Source of the DNA: Fidelibacterota bacterium
Lineage (GTDB): Bacteria; Marinisomatota; Marinisomatia; SCGC-AAA003-L08; GCA-002719095
DNA length: 35,863 nucleotides
Reading direction: 5' to 3'
NCBI GenBank assembly: GCA_002705575.1
Contig: PAHI01000012.1
Location: 1-35,863 of the forward strand
This document shows positions 8,286-16,085 of the stretch, piece by piece (the stretch's first letter is position 1; each line of letters starts with the position of its first letter). The position numbers and the translations under genes were made by a program. The notes under the pieces are model-generated. The model was not told the origin of the DNA and did no database searches. It saw nothing but the letters and a program-made list of their open reading frames with translations.

Positions 8286-9380
8286 ATGAAAGCTAAAAAA
8301 GAAACTTACTATTCAGATTATCTTCAATTAGAAAAAATTCTATCTGCTCAAAAACTTAAGTCTAAAACAACAAAGAATCCTGTACACGATGAACTTTTAT
8401 TCATTATTTCTCATCAAGCTTATGAACTTTGGTTTAAACAAATAATCCATGAAATAGATTCTATTATTAAACTATTCAAAAGTTCCTATATAGAAGAAAA
8501 AAATCTATCAGTAATTGTAAATAGATTAGATAGAATATCTAAAATACAAGAACTTTTAATCAATCAAATAAAAATTTTAGAGAGCATGACTCCTATGGAT
8601 TTCTTAGAATTTAGAAACCTACTTAGCCCCGCATCAGGCTTTCAAAGTCTCCAATTTAGAATAATTGAAAACAAGCTAGGACTTAACCGTGAAAAAAGGC
8701 TTAAATTTAGCAAAGAACCATATGATTCCTACTTGAATGAAAATGACCAAAAAAGTGCACAGAATTCTGAAAAAAAAGGTTTGCTTCATTATTTAGAAAA
8801 ATGGCTTGAAAGAATTCCCTTTATGCAAACTGAAACCTTTGATTTTTGGTCAGAATACAAAGTTAGCATAGACAAAATGTTAGAAGAAGATATACTAATT
8901 ATAAAAAATAACTCCAACTTATCAAATCAAGAAAAAGAGAGAAATTTAATCCATTACGAAAAAATATTACAAAACTATGAAGTTATTTTCGATAATGATA
9001 GCTATAAAAAACTATTAAAAACTGGAGCAAAGAAACTATCCCAAAAAGCATGCCTATCTTCCCTATTTATAATGCTTTACAGAGAACAGCCGATTCTTGA
9101 CTTACCTTATAGAATTATAACAAAATTAATAGACATAGATGAATTAATGAATAAATGGAGATACGGACACGCCACTCTTGCACAGAGAATGATTGGCACT
9201 AAAATAGGAACAGGAGGTTCATCTGGACATTCTTATTTAAGAAAGACTTTGGAAAAACATAAAATTTTTGATGACTTAACTAATCTGTCTACATATTTAA
9301 TTCCTAGGTCTTCCTTGCCAAAGCTTCCAAAAAAACTAAAAACTAAATTAGGATACTATTTTAATTATGATAAGGACTAA
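8286..9380 (+). CDS. kynA: Tryptophan 2,3-dioxygenase
   Basis: Heme enzyme that oxidises L-tryptophan to N-formylkynurenine, the first and committing step of the pathway. Diagnostic motifs are intact: YLQLEKILSAQ (12-22), LFIISHQAYELWFKQ (38-52) with the active-site His43, FRNLLSPASGFQSLQFR (109-125) with Arg110 for the substrate carboxylate, WRYGHATLAQRM (291-302) with the proximal heme ligand His295, and GTGGSSGHSYLR (308-319). At 364 aa it is longer than the ~280-residue Xanthomonas-type enzyme, and its central region and C terminus resemble the animal/Bacteroidota form. It starts with ATG and no Shine-Dalgarno sequence. The stop overlaps the SDR gene by 14 nt, which marks it as the first gene of a tight operon. 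Confidence 0.95.
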   Translation: MKAKKETYYSDYLQLEKILSAQKLKSKTTKNPVHDELLFIISHQAYELWFKQIIHEIDSIIKLFKSSYIEEKNLSVIVNRLDRISKIQELLINQIKILESMTPMDFLEFRNLLSPASGFQSLQFRIIENKLGLNREKRLKFSKEPYDSYLNENDQKSAQNSEKKGLLHYLEKWLERIPFMQTETFDFWSEYKVSIDKMLEEDILIIKNNSNLSNQEKERNLIHYEKILQNYEVIFDNDSYKKLLKTGAKKLSQKACLSSLFIMLYREQPILDLPYRIITKLIDIDELMNKWRYGHATLAQRMIGTKIGTGGSSGHSYLRKTLEKHKIFDDLTNLSTYLIPRSSLPKLPKKLKTKLGYYFNYDKD

Positions 9381-10164
9381 AAAATTTAAAAATCAAACAG
9401 CTTTTGTTTGCGGAGCTTCAAAAGGAATCGGCGCAGCTACTGCTATTGAATTATCAAATCAGGGGGTTAACACCGTATTATTGGCTCGCAGCAAAGAAGG
9501 TTTAGATGAAGTTATTAATATGCTAGATAGATCCAAAGGCCAAGAACATCAAATTATAATCGCAGATTTCAAAAGTCCAAAAGAGTTAGAAAAAAATGTA
9601 TCTAGCTTTTTAAAAAAGTTTAATAAAAACGTAGAAATATTAATTAATAATACTGGTGGGCCAAAACCAGGACCAATAATAAATGCAAGTCCATCAGAAT
9701 TTATAAATACTTTCAATCAGCATCTTATATGCAATCATATTTTAGTAAATTCCTTAGTCCCTAGAATGAAAAAAGCGAGCTATGGAAGAATAATCAATAT
9801 TATATCAACTTCTGTAAAACAACCTATTAAAGGATTGGGAGTTTCAAACACTATAAGAGGAGCAGTTGCAAGCTGGTCAAAAACACTATCATTTGAGCTA
9901 GGAGAATTTGGAATCACTGTAAACAATGTCCTTCCTGGCTTTACTGATACTGAAAGACTGCATGAGATATTTGAAAGGAAGTCTAAAATATCTGGAATGG
10001 ATATTGAAAGCATAATAATAGAAGCTCAGACCCAAATTCCTTTAAAAAGATTTGCAAATCCTTCAGAAACAGCAAAAGCAATATGTTTTTTGGCTTCTCC
10101 TGATGCAGACTATATTAATGGAGTTAATTTGCCTGTTGATGGAGGAAGACTACAAACCCTGTAA
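9367..10164 (+). CDS. Atypical short-chain dehydrogenase/reductase in the kynurenine operon
   Basis: Rossmann-fold SDR of 265 residues with a normal nucleotide-binding region: CGASKGIGAA (15-24), Arg41 after the second strand (which favours NADP) and NNTGGP (94-99, replacing NNAG). The strand with the catalytic serine reads INIISTSV (143-150). Where the family has Tyr-x-x-x-Lys, this protein has Ser160-Asn-Thr-Ile-Arg164, followed by the conserved GAVASWSKTL helix and VNNVLPGF. So both catalytic residues are replaced while the fold looks intact. I recall an SDR branch with this kind of substitution, some members of which sit in aromatic-degradation clusters. No pathway step is assigned. Reduction of the 2-oxohex-3-enedioate or 2-aminomuconate product towards 2-oxoadipate is only a hypothesis. 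It overlaps the dioxygenase gene by 14 nt and precedes the aldehyde dehydrogenase gene by 5 nt. Confidence 0.85.
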   Translation: MIRTKKFKNQTAFVCGASKGIGAATAIELSNQGVNTVLLARSKEGLDEVINMLDRSKGQEHQIIIADFKSPKELEKNVSSFLKKFNKNVEILINNTGGPKPGPIINASPSEFINTFNQHLICNHILVNSLVPRMKKASYGRIINIISTSVKQPIKGLGVSNTIRGAVASWSKTLSFELGEFGITVNNVLPGFTDTERLHEIFERKSKISGMDIESIIIEAQTQIPLKRFANPSETAKAICFLASPDADYINGVNLPVDGGRLQTL

Positions 10165-10169
10165 GCATT

Positions 10170-11615
10170 ATGAAAACAATTTTCAACTATATTGATGGCA
10201 AGCTAGTAAAACCTAAAAAAGCAAATTATATTGATGTATTTAATCCTTCTAGAGGTAAAGTATATGCAAAATGTCCAGAATCAAGCTCATCAGATTTAAC
10301 ATTAGCAATCAAATCTTCAAAGAAAGCTTTGAATTCTTGGAAAGAACTTTCTAATGAAAAGCGTAGCAAGATTTTATTTAATATTGCTAATGAAATTGAA
10401 AAAAAGCACAAAGAATTTGCTATTGCAGAGACAATTGATAATGGAAAACCATTAAATGATAGTAGAAGTATTGATGTTCCCAGAGCAATTAACAATTTGA
10501 GGTTTTATGCATCTGCTGTAATTAACGACTCATCTGAATCTCATTCTCTACCTAATAACGTAATTAACTACACATTAAGAGATCCTTTGGGGATAGTAGC
10601 ATGTATTTCACCATGGAACTACCCATTGCATTTACTTACATGGAAAATTGCTCCAGCTCTAGCCATTGGAAACTGCGTAATAGCTAAGCCATCAGAGGTA
10701 ACGCCTATGACTGCATATTTATTTTCCAAAGTATGCATAAAAGTAGGTTTACCTAAAGGAGTTCTCAATATAGTCCATGGTTCAGGAGGAAATATTGGCC
10801 AGGAAATTGTGGAGCACCCAGATATCAAGGCTGTATCCTTTACGGGAGGAACAAAAACAGGGAAAATTATATCAAAAACTGCTTCTAGCCTATTAAAAAA
10901 AGTTTCACTTGAGCTTGGAGGTAAAAATCCTATAATAGTATTTGATGATTGTAATTATGAAGAAATGTTAAAAACTACCATTAAATCTTCATTTGGAAAT
11001 CAAGGACAAATATGTCTATGTGGAGAAAGAATATTTATTCAAGATTCTATATATACTAAATTTAAAAAAGACTTCGTCAAAGAAGCTAAAAAACTTAAAA
11101 TTGGAGATCCTTTAAAATCTACAACTAATCAAGGTTCTATTGTATCTAAAGCACATTATCATAAAATTCTATCTTATTTCAATGCGGTAAAGGATAGTGG
11201 TGCAAAATTTATAATCGGAGGCCGTTCAAAAAAAGTTAGAGGTGACTGCTCTGATGGCTGGTTTATTGAGCCTAGCATTGTAGAAGATTTAAGTAGAAAA
11301 ACTAAATGCTATAAAGAAGAAGCTTTTGGACCAGTCGTATCATTACATAAATTCAAAACTAGAGACGAAGTGATACAGTTAGCAAATGAAACTAACTATG
11401 GATTATCAGCATCTATTTGGACATCTAATTTAAAAACAGCTCATAAAGTTGCTCAAATGATAGATTTTGGAATAGTATGGGTTAATACTTGGAATTTAAG
11501 AGATTTAAGGACTCCCTTTGGAGGCATGAAAGATTCTGGATTAGGCCGAGAAGGAGGAAAGGAGTCTATTAGGTTTTTCTCAGAACCAAAAAATGTTTGT
11601 ATTAATTATAGTTAA
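10170..11615 (+). CDS. nbaE: 2-Aminomuconate semialdehyde dehydrogenase
   Basis: NAD-dependent aldehyde dehydrogenase of 481 aa, assigned to oxidation of 2-aminomuconate 6-semialdehyde to 2-aminomuconate. Class residues are present: SPWNYPLH (147-154, Asn150), KPSE (173-176), SFTGGTKTG (223-231), LELGGKNP (247-254, general base Glu248), NQGQICLC (277-284, catalytic Cys282) and EEAFGPV (383-389). The Cys-Leu-Cys context and the WNLRDLRTPFGG region near 441-452 resemble ALDH8A1 and the Pseudomonas AMSDH more than generic betaine-aldehyde enzymes. Arg444 is in the expected place for the substrate carboxylate contact. The specific name leans on both these motifs and the neighbours (ACMS decarboxylase, RidA-type deaminase). 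There is no Shine-Dalgarno sequence; RidA starts 5 nt after the stop. Confidence 0.9.
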   Translation: MKTIFNYIDGKLVKPKKANYIDVFNPSRGKVYAKCPESSSSDLTLAIKSSKKALNSWKELSNEKRSKILFNIANEIEKKHKEFAIAETIDNGKPLNDSRSIDVPRAINNLRFYASAVINDSSESHSLPNNVINYTLRDPLGIVACISPWNYPLHLLTWKIAPALAIGNCVIAKPSEVTPMTAYLFSKVCIKVGLPKGVLNIVHGSGGNIGQEIVEHPDIKAVSFTGGTKTGKIISKTASSLLKKVSLELGGKNPIIVFDDCNYEEMLKTTIKSSFGNQGQICLCGERIFIQDSIYTKFKKDFVKEAKKLKIGDPLKSTTNQGSIVSKAHYHKILSYFNAVKDSGAKFIIGGRSKKVRGDCSDGWFIEPSIVEDLSRKTKCYKEEAFGPVVSLHKFKTRDEVIQLANETNYGLSASIWTSNLKTAHKVAQMIDFGIVWVNTWNLRDLRTPFGGMKDSGLGREGGKESIRFFSEPKNVCINYS

Positions 11616-11620
11616 AAATT

Positions 11621-12010
11621 ATGAAAAAAGATTACAATATAGATAAAGCTCCAAAACCTATGGGACATTACCCTCACTCAAAAAGGGTAGGAAATTTTCT
11701 ATTCCTATCTGGCATAGGCTCTAGAAAAAAAACGGATAACTCGATTCCTGAAAATTTTGAAGACGAGTGCCATTCTGTTTTTGAAAATATACGGACTGTC
11801 CTTGAAGAATCTAATTCAAAACTTGAAGACCTTATTGATGTTACGATTTTCTTAACTGATATGAATAAAGATTTTAATACATTTAACAAACTATACAAAG
11901 ATTACTTCAAAGATATTAATCCTTGCAGAACAACAATTGAGGTAAAATCTCTTCCTACTCCTATCTCAATAGAGATGAAATGCATTGCTTTTATTGGAAA
12001 TAAATATTAA
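11621..12010 (+). CDS. nbaF: RidA-family protein, probable 2-aminomuconate deaminase
   Basis: A 129-residue RidA/YjgF/AmnD-family protein, normally a trimer. The characterised 2-aminomuconate deaminases of Pseudomonas belong to this family, and the gene sits between the aldehyde dehydrogenase that makes 2-aminomuconate and the 3-hydroxyanthranilate dioxygenase gene. So the predicted reaction is release of ammonia from 2-aminomuconate to give 2-oxohex-3-enedioate (4-oxalocrotonate). The pocket residue Arg103 in PCRTTIEVKSLP (101-112) and Glu118 in ISIEMKCIAF are conserved. A generic enamine/imine deaminase role cannot be excluded from the sequence alone. Its stop and the next start share one base (TAATG), so translation is probably coupled. 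Confidence 0.85.
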   Translation: MKKDYNIDKAPKPMGHYPHSKRVGNFLFLSGIGSRKKTDNSIPENFEDECHSVFENIRTVLEESNSKLEDLIDVTIFLTDMNKDFNTFNKLYKDYFKDINPCRTTIEVKSLPTPISIEMKCIAFIGNKY

Positions 12011-12513
12011 TGAGAATTCCTATTAATTTCAAAAAATGGATTAGCGATAACAGGGATCTTCTGAAGCCTCCTGTCTGCAATAAAGTTGTATGGGAAGATT
12101 CAGATTTTATTATTATGGTTGTAGGCGGACCAAATTCAAGAAAAGATTATCATGTAGATGTTGAAGAAGAATTTTTTTTTCAAGTTGAAGGTGATATGCT
12201 ACTAAAAATTATAGAAGATGGAAAACCTAAAGATATTCATATAAAAGAAGGCGAGATATTTTTATTACCAGCTAATATACCTCATTCTCCACAGAGATTT
12301 AAAGATTCGATCGGACTAGTTGTTGAAAAGACCCGAAAACCAACAGAATTAGATGGCTTTCAATGGTACTGCGACAATTGCTTTTCATTATTATACGAAA
12401 AATACACTCAAGTATCTAACATTGTAAAGCAGCTACCTATTATATTTGATAAGTTTTGGAAAAGTGAAAAATATAGAACTTGTAAAAATTGTAACCATTA
12501 TTTGAAAAAATAA
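12010..12513 (+). CDS. nbaC: 3-Hydroxyanthranilate 3,4-dioxygenase
   Basis: Fe(II) cupin enzyme that opens the ring of 3-hydroxyanthranilate to give 2-amino-3-carboxymuconate semialdehyde (ACMS). At 167 aa it is the bacterial form. By position against the Cupriavidus enzyme, the iron ligands are His48, Glu54 and His92, with Arg44 and Arg96 as substrate-binding residues; NIPHSPQRF (89-97) carries His92 and Arg96. The C terminus keeps the second, rubredoxin-like metal site: Cys121-x-x-Cys124 (WYCDNC) and Cys158-x-x-Cys161 (TCKNC). This site is present in bacterial and lower-eukaryote enzymes and lost in animals. It begins on the last base of the RidA stop and ends 2 nt before the ACMS decarboxylase gene. 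Confidence 0.95.
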   Translation: MRIPINFKKWISDNRDLLKPPVCNKVVWEDSDFIIMVVGGPNSRKDYHVDVEEEFFFQVEGDMLLKIIEDGKPKDIHIKEGEIFLLPANIPHSPQRFKDSIGLVVEKTRKPTELDGFQWYCDNCFSLLYEKYTQVSNIVKQLPIIFDKFWKSEKYRTCKNCNHYLKK

Positions 12514-12515
12514 CC

Positions 12516-13514
12516 ATGAAAATAGATATTCATACTCATATAATCCCAAAAAAAATACCGGACTTTTCTAAGAAATTTGGATATGAGGGCTTTGTATCTA
12601 TGGCAAACAAAACATCTGAAGAAGCTAGTATGATGATTTTTGGAGAGAAATTTCGAACAATAAAATGTAACTGCTGGTCTACAAAAAACAGATTACAAGA
12701 TATGAAAAAACATCAAATTGATATACAGGTCCTCTCACCTATTCCAGTAATGTTTTGCTACTGGGCGAGAGCTAAGGACGCCTTAGAGGTGGCTCAATTT
12801 CTAAATGATTTTATTATTAAAGAATGTCAAAAGCATCCTAAAAACTTTATAGGTTTAGGAACAGTTCCAATGCAAAATACCAAACTAGCGATATCAGAGC
12901 TAGAAAGGTGTAAAAATATAGGATTAAAAGGGTTAGAAATTGGTTCTAATATAAATAAGAAAAATTTAGACCATACAGACTTCCATCCTTTTTATGAAGC
13001 TGCACAAGATTTAGACATGCCACTTTTTATTCATCCTTGGGAAATGATGGGAATGTCTGAGATGAGCAAGTATTGGCTACCGTGGCTAGTAGGAATGCCA
13101 GCAGAAACATCACGAGCCATTTGCAGCATTATTTTTGGAGGAATTTTAAAAAAATTTCCAAAATTAAGAATCGCTTTTGCACATGGAGGAGGTAGTTTCC
13201 CACATATAATTGGACGAATTGAAAAAGGGTTTTTAGAAAGACCTGATCTATGTGCAGTTGACAATAATATTAATCCTAGAAATTATCTAGGAAAATTCTA
13301 TGTAGACTCTATAGTTCACAGTCAAGAAGCACTAAACTATTTAATAGATATATTAGGTGCTAATTCTATTATTTTAGGTTCTGATTACCCATTCCCACTA
13401 GGTGAAGAAATGCCTGGAAAAATTATTGAAAATAACTCTAAAATTAAACCAGCTACAAAAAATAAATTACTATATACGAATGCATTAAATTGGCTTGGAT
13501 TAGATGCATTATGA
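12516..13514 (+). CDS. nbaD: 2-Amino-3-carboxymuconate semialdehyde decarboxylase (ACMSD)
   Basis: Zinc-dependent, non-oxidative decarboxylase of the amidohydrolase superfamily that turns ACMS into 2-aminomuconate semialdehyde and so diverts it from spontaneous closure to quinolinate. The metal ligands fit: His6 and His8 in MKIDIHTHIIP, His173 in FIHPWEMMGM (171-180), His223 in FAHGGGSFPH (221-230) and Asp290 in LGSDYPFPLGEEMPG (287-301). Arg47 lies where the Pseudomonas enzyme has the substrate-contact Arg51, and ERPDLCAVDN (241-250) matches the conserved inter-subunit region. At 332 aa the length is normal. Its stop overlaps the kynureninase start as ATGA. Its presence is the main evidence that this cluster is catabolic and not for NAD synthesis. 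Confidence 0.94.
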   Translation: MKIDIHTHIIPKKIPDFSKKFGYEGFVSMANKTSEEASMMIFGEKFRTIKCNCWSTKNRLQDMKKHQIDIQVLSPIPVMFCYWARAKDALEVAQFLNDFIIKECQKHPKNFIGLGTVPMQNTKLAISELERCKNIGLKGLEIGSNINKKNLDHTDFHPFYEAAQDLDMPLFIHPWEMMGMSEMSKYWLPWLVGMPAETSRAICSIIFGGILKKFPKLRIAFAHGGGSFPHIIGRIEKGFLERPDLCAVDNNINPRNYLGKFYVDSIVHSQEALNYLIDILGANSIILGSDYPFPLGEEMPGKIIENNSKIKPATKNKLLYTNALNWLGLDAL

Positions 13515-14761
13515 ATAGTTTAGAATATGCGAAATCACTTGATAGTCAAGACAATTTATCAGAAGTAAGAAACCTATTTTATATCCCTAAAAAAAATAAT
13601 ACTGATTTTACTTATTTATGCGGACACTCTTTAGGATTGCAACCAAATAATACTTCAAAATTTGTCAATCAAGAACTTGAAGACTGGAGAAATTTAGGAG
13701 TACTGGGACATTTTGATGCAAAGAATCCATGGTACCCTTACCATGAGTTTTTGAATAAACAATCGGCTCATATTGTGGGAGCATTAGAGGAAGAGGTCGT
13801 AGTGATGAATTCCTTAACTGTAAATTTACACTTATTACTTACATCCTTTTACAGCCCTACTAAGAATAAAAGTAAAATCATAATAGAGACACCATGCTTC
13901 CCATCGGATAGATATGCAGTTAACTCACATATTAAAAACAACAACCTAGATATAGATAAAACTTTAATTGAACTAAAGCCTCAAAGAGGTAAAGATATAA
14001 TTGAGAATAATCATATTATTGAAAAAATTGAAAAATATGGACATGAAACTCAGCTCATACTAATTAGTGCTGTCAATTATTATAATGGGCAATATTATGA
14101 TATAGAATCTATTTCAAGAGAAGCAAAGAAGCACAACTGTATCATAGGATTAGATCTTGCTCATGCTGCAGGTAACGTTAAACTTTTTCTTCATGATTGG
14201 GGTATAGATTTTGCTGTTTGGTGCGGATACAAATATTTAAATGGAGGGCCTGGTGCTCCTGGAAGTGCTTTCATACATAAAAAACATTTAGAAAACAATA
14301 ATCTTAAAAGATTAGAAGGATGGTGGGGTCATAATAAAGAATCTAGATTTGAGCTAATGGATAGTTTTATACCTATAAAATCTGCAGAAGCCTGGCAGTT
14401 AAGCAACCCCCCCATATTATCAATGGCTTCGCTGTGGGCTTCTTTAAATATATTTCAAGATATAGGAATGAATTCAATTACATTAAAAAGTATTAAGCTT
14501 ACATCATATTTATACACTCTTTTAAGCACTATAGATAATATTGATATATTAACTCCTAGAGATCAAAGTAAAAGAGGATCCCAGATATCTATTCGTTTAA
14601 ATAATTTTGATAAAAAAATATATAAGAACCTTATCAAAAGTGGAAACATATGTGATTATAGAGCTCCTGATTTATTAAGAATTGCTCCAGCCCCACTATA
14701 CAACTCTTTTGAAGATGTTTTTAATTTCTCTCAATACTTAAATTTTTTAATCAATGATTAA
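13511..14761 (+). CDS. kynU: Kynureninase
   Basis: PLP-dependent hydrolase that cleaves 3-hydroxykynurenine (or kynurenine) to 3-hydroxyanthranilate (or anthranilate) plus alanine. I use the ATG at 13511, which overlaps the preceding stop as ATGA, giving 416 aa. An upstream in-frame TTG would add seven residues inside the neighbour's gene and is unlikely. Conserved segments: YLCGHSLGLQP (35-45), NPWYPYHEFL (72-81), VVVMNSLTVNLHLL (96-109), GLDLAHAAGN (213-222, Asp215 and His218 contacting PLP) and WCGYKYLNGGPG (237-248, with Lys241 as the PLP Schiff-base lysine), then GWWGHN (270-275). The alanine released could feed general metabolism. The gene has a run of seven C at about 14407-14413, rare in this AT-rich DNA. 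It overlaps the monooxygenase gene by 8 nt. Confidence 0.95.
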   Translation: MNSLEYAKSLDSQDNLSEVRNLFYIPKKNNTDFTYLCGHSLGLQPNNTSKFVNQELEDWRNLGVLGHFDAKNPWYPYHEFLNKQSAHIVGALEEEVVVMNSLTVNLHLLLTSFYSPTKNKSKIIIETPCFPSDRYAVNSHIKNNNLDIDKTLIELKPQRGKDIIENNHIIEKIEKYGHETQLILISAVNYYNGQYYDIESISREAKKHNCIIGLDLAHAAGNVKLFLHDWGIDFAVWCGYKYLNGGPGAPGSAFIHKKHLENNNLKRLEGWWGHNKESRFELMDSFIPIKSAEAWQLSNPPILSMASLWASLNIFQDIGMNSITLKSIKLTSYLYTLLSTIDNIDILTPRDQSKRGSQISIRLNNFDKKIYKNLIKSGNICDYRAPDLLRIAPAPLYNSFEDVFNFSQYLNFLIND

Positions 14762-16085
14762 GCAAGCAACCATAGTAGGATCTGGATTAGCTGGCCCTCT
14801 ACTTAGCATTTTCCTTGCTAAAAAATATAATATTAGCGTTTCAATGTATGAAAGAAATTCAGATATTAGAAAAGCAACCTCATATTCAGGCAGATCTATA
14901 AATTTAGCTTTATCTGAAAGAGGTATAAATGCACTAAAACATGCCGGAGTATACGATTCAAATCTTAGAAGATCTTTAATTCCAATGTATGGAAGGATGA
15001 TACATGACAATGAAGGCAATCAATCTTTTCAGCCATATGGAACTAAAAAAAGTCACTTTATAAATTCAGTATCTAGATCAGAAATAAATAAAATTCTAAT
15101 TACAAAAGCTGAAAGCACTAAGAAAGTTAAAATTAATTTTTCAAAAAAATGCACCAATATTGATTTTAAAACCAATAACTTATTTATAAACAAACAAAAA
15201 AAAGCTTATGAAGGTCCTGTTTTTGGCGCCGATGGATATAGGTCTTCAATTTCAAAAAAGATAGCAAATAAGCTCATCTACAAAGATATAAAGCATGGAT
15301 ACAAAGAGTTAACTATAAAATCTAAGAATAATGATTTTCGTATTGATCCAAATGCACTTCACATATGGCCTAGAAAGGATATGATGATAATTGCATTACC
15401 TAATAATGACAGAACATTTACATGCACTTTATTCATGAGAAAGCATGGAGAAAACAGCTTTGAAACCCTTCAAAACAAAAGTCAAATATTTGACTTTTTT
15501 AACAAGAACTTTACAGATATAATTGATTTAATACCAAATATAGACAAGTATATTGCAAATAATCCCCTAGGCAACCTTATATCTCTTGATGCTCGCAATT
15601 GGTCATATAAAGATAAAGCTTGCTTAATAGGCGATTCAGCTCATGCAATTGTACCTTTTTATGGACAGGGAATGAATGCATCTTTTGAAGACTGTATTAA
15701 AATATGTAATATAATTGATGAAAATAAAGATTGGGAGTCAGTATTTAATATTTTTAGCAAAAGTAGAAAAATAGAAACTGATGCAATTTCAGACTTAGCA
15801 TTAAAAAACTATAATACCATGAAAAAGGATGTACTCGATAAGATATACCTTGAAAAATATAAACTAGGTTTTCAGCTATACGGTATGTTTCCTAATTACT
15901 TCATACCTGAATACATAATGGTTTCTTTTACAAATATTCCTTACAACAAAGTAAAAGAGAGAAGTGATATTCAAGATAAAATTTTAGATACTATTTTATC
16001 GTATGAAAAACCTCCTAAAAGAGAAGTTTTAGAAACTATTATAAAAGAAAATTTAAGCTACATGAATGATGAGAAAAATTGCTAA
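14754..16085 (+). CDS. kmo: Kynurenine 3-monooxygenase
   Basis: FAD-dependent aromatic hydroxylase that uses NADPH and O2 to make 3-hydroxykynurenine. The FAD motifs are complete: VGSGLAGPLL (8-17), Glu33 at the end of the second strand, SGRSINLALSERG (45-57), GADGYRSS (158-165) and LIGDSAHAIVPFYGQGMNAS (291-310). Arg81 in YGRMIHD and Tyr95 in QPYGTKK match the substrate-carboxylate residues known from Pseudomonas fluorescens KMO (Arg84 and Tyr98). The C-terminal region (about 370-443) carries the helical tail with FPNYFIPEYIMVSFTNIPY that is typical of the family and peripheral to the active site. The start overlaps kynureninase by 8 nt and the end overlaps the cyclase-family gene by 20 nt. 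Confidence 0.95.
   Translation: MIKQATIVGSGLAGPLLSIFLAKKYNISVSMYERNSDIRKATSYSGRSINLALSERGINALKHAGVYDSNLRRSLIPMYGRMIHDNEGNQSFQPYGTKKSHFINSVSRSEINKILITKAESTKKVKINFSKKCTNIDFKTNNLFINKQKKAYEGPVFGADGYRSSISKKIANKLIYKDIKHGYKELTIKSKNNDFRIDPNALHIWPRKDMMIIALPNNDRTFTCTLFMRKHGENSFETLQNKSQIFDFFNKNFTDIIDLIPNIDKYIANNPLGNLISLDARNWSYKDKACLIGDSAHAIVPFYGQGMNASFEDCIKICNIIDENKDWESVFNIFSKSRKIETDAISDLALKNYNTMKKDVLDKIYLEKYKLGFQLYGMFPNYFIPEYIMVSFTNIPYNKVKERSDIQDKILDTILSYEKPPKREVLETIIKENLSYMNDEKNC

Noticed and set aside
13490..13513. Upstream in-frame TTG start for kynureninase
   Set aside because: It would add seven residues lying inside the ACMSD gene. The ATG at 13511 overlaps the ACMSD stop as ATGA, the pattern used elsewhere in the window.
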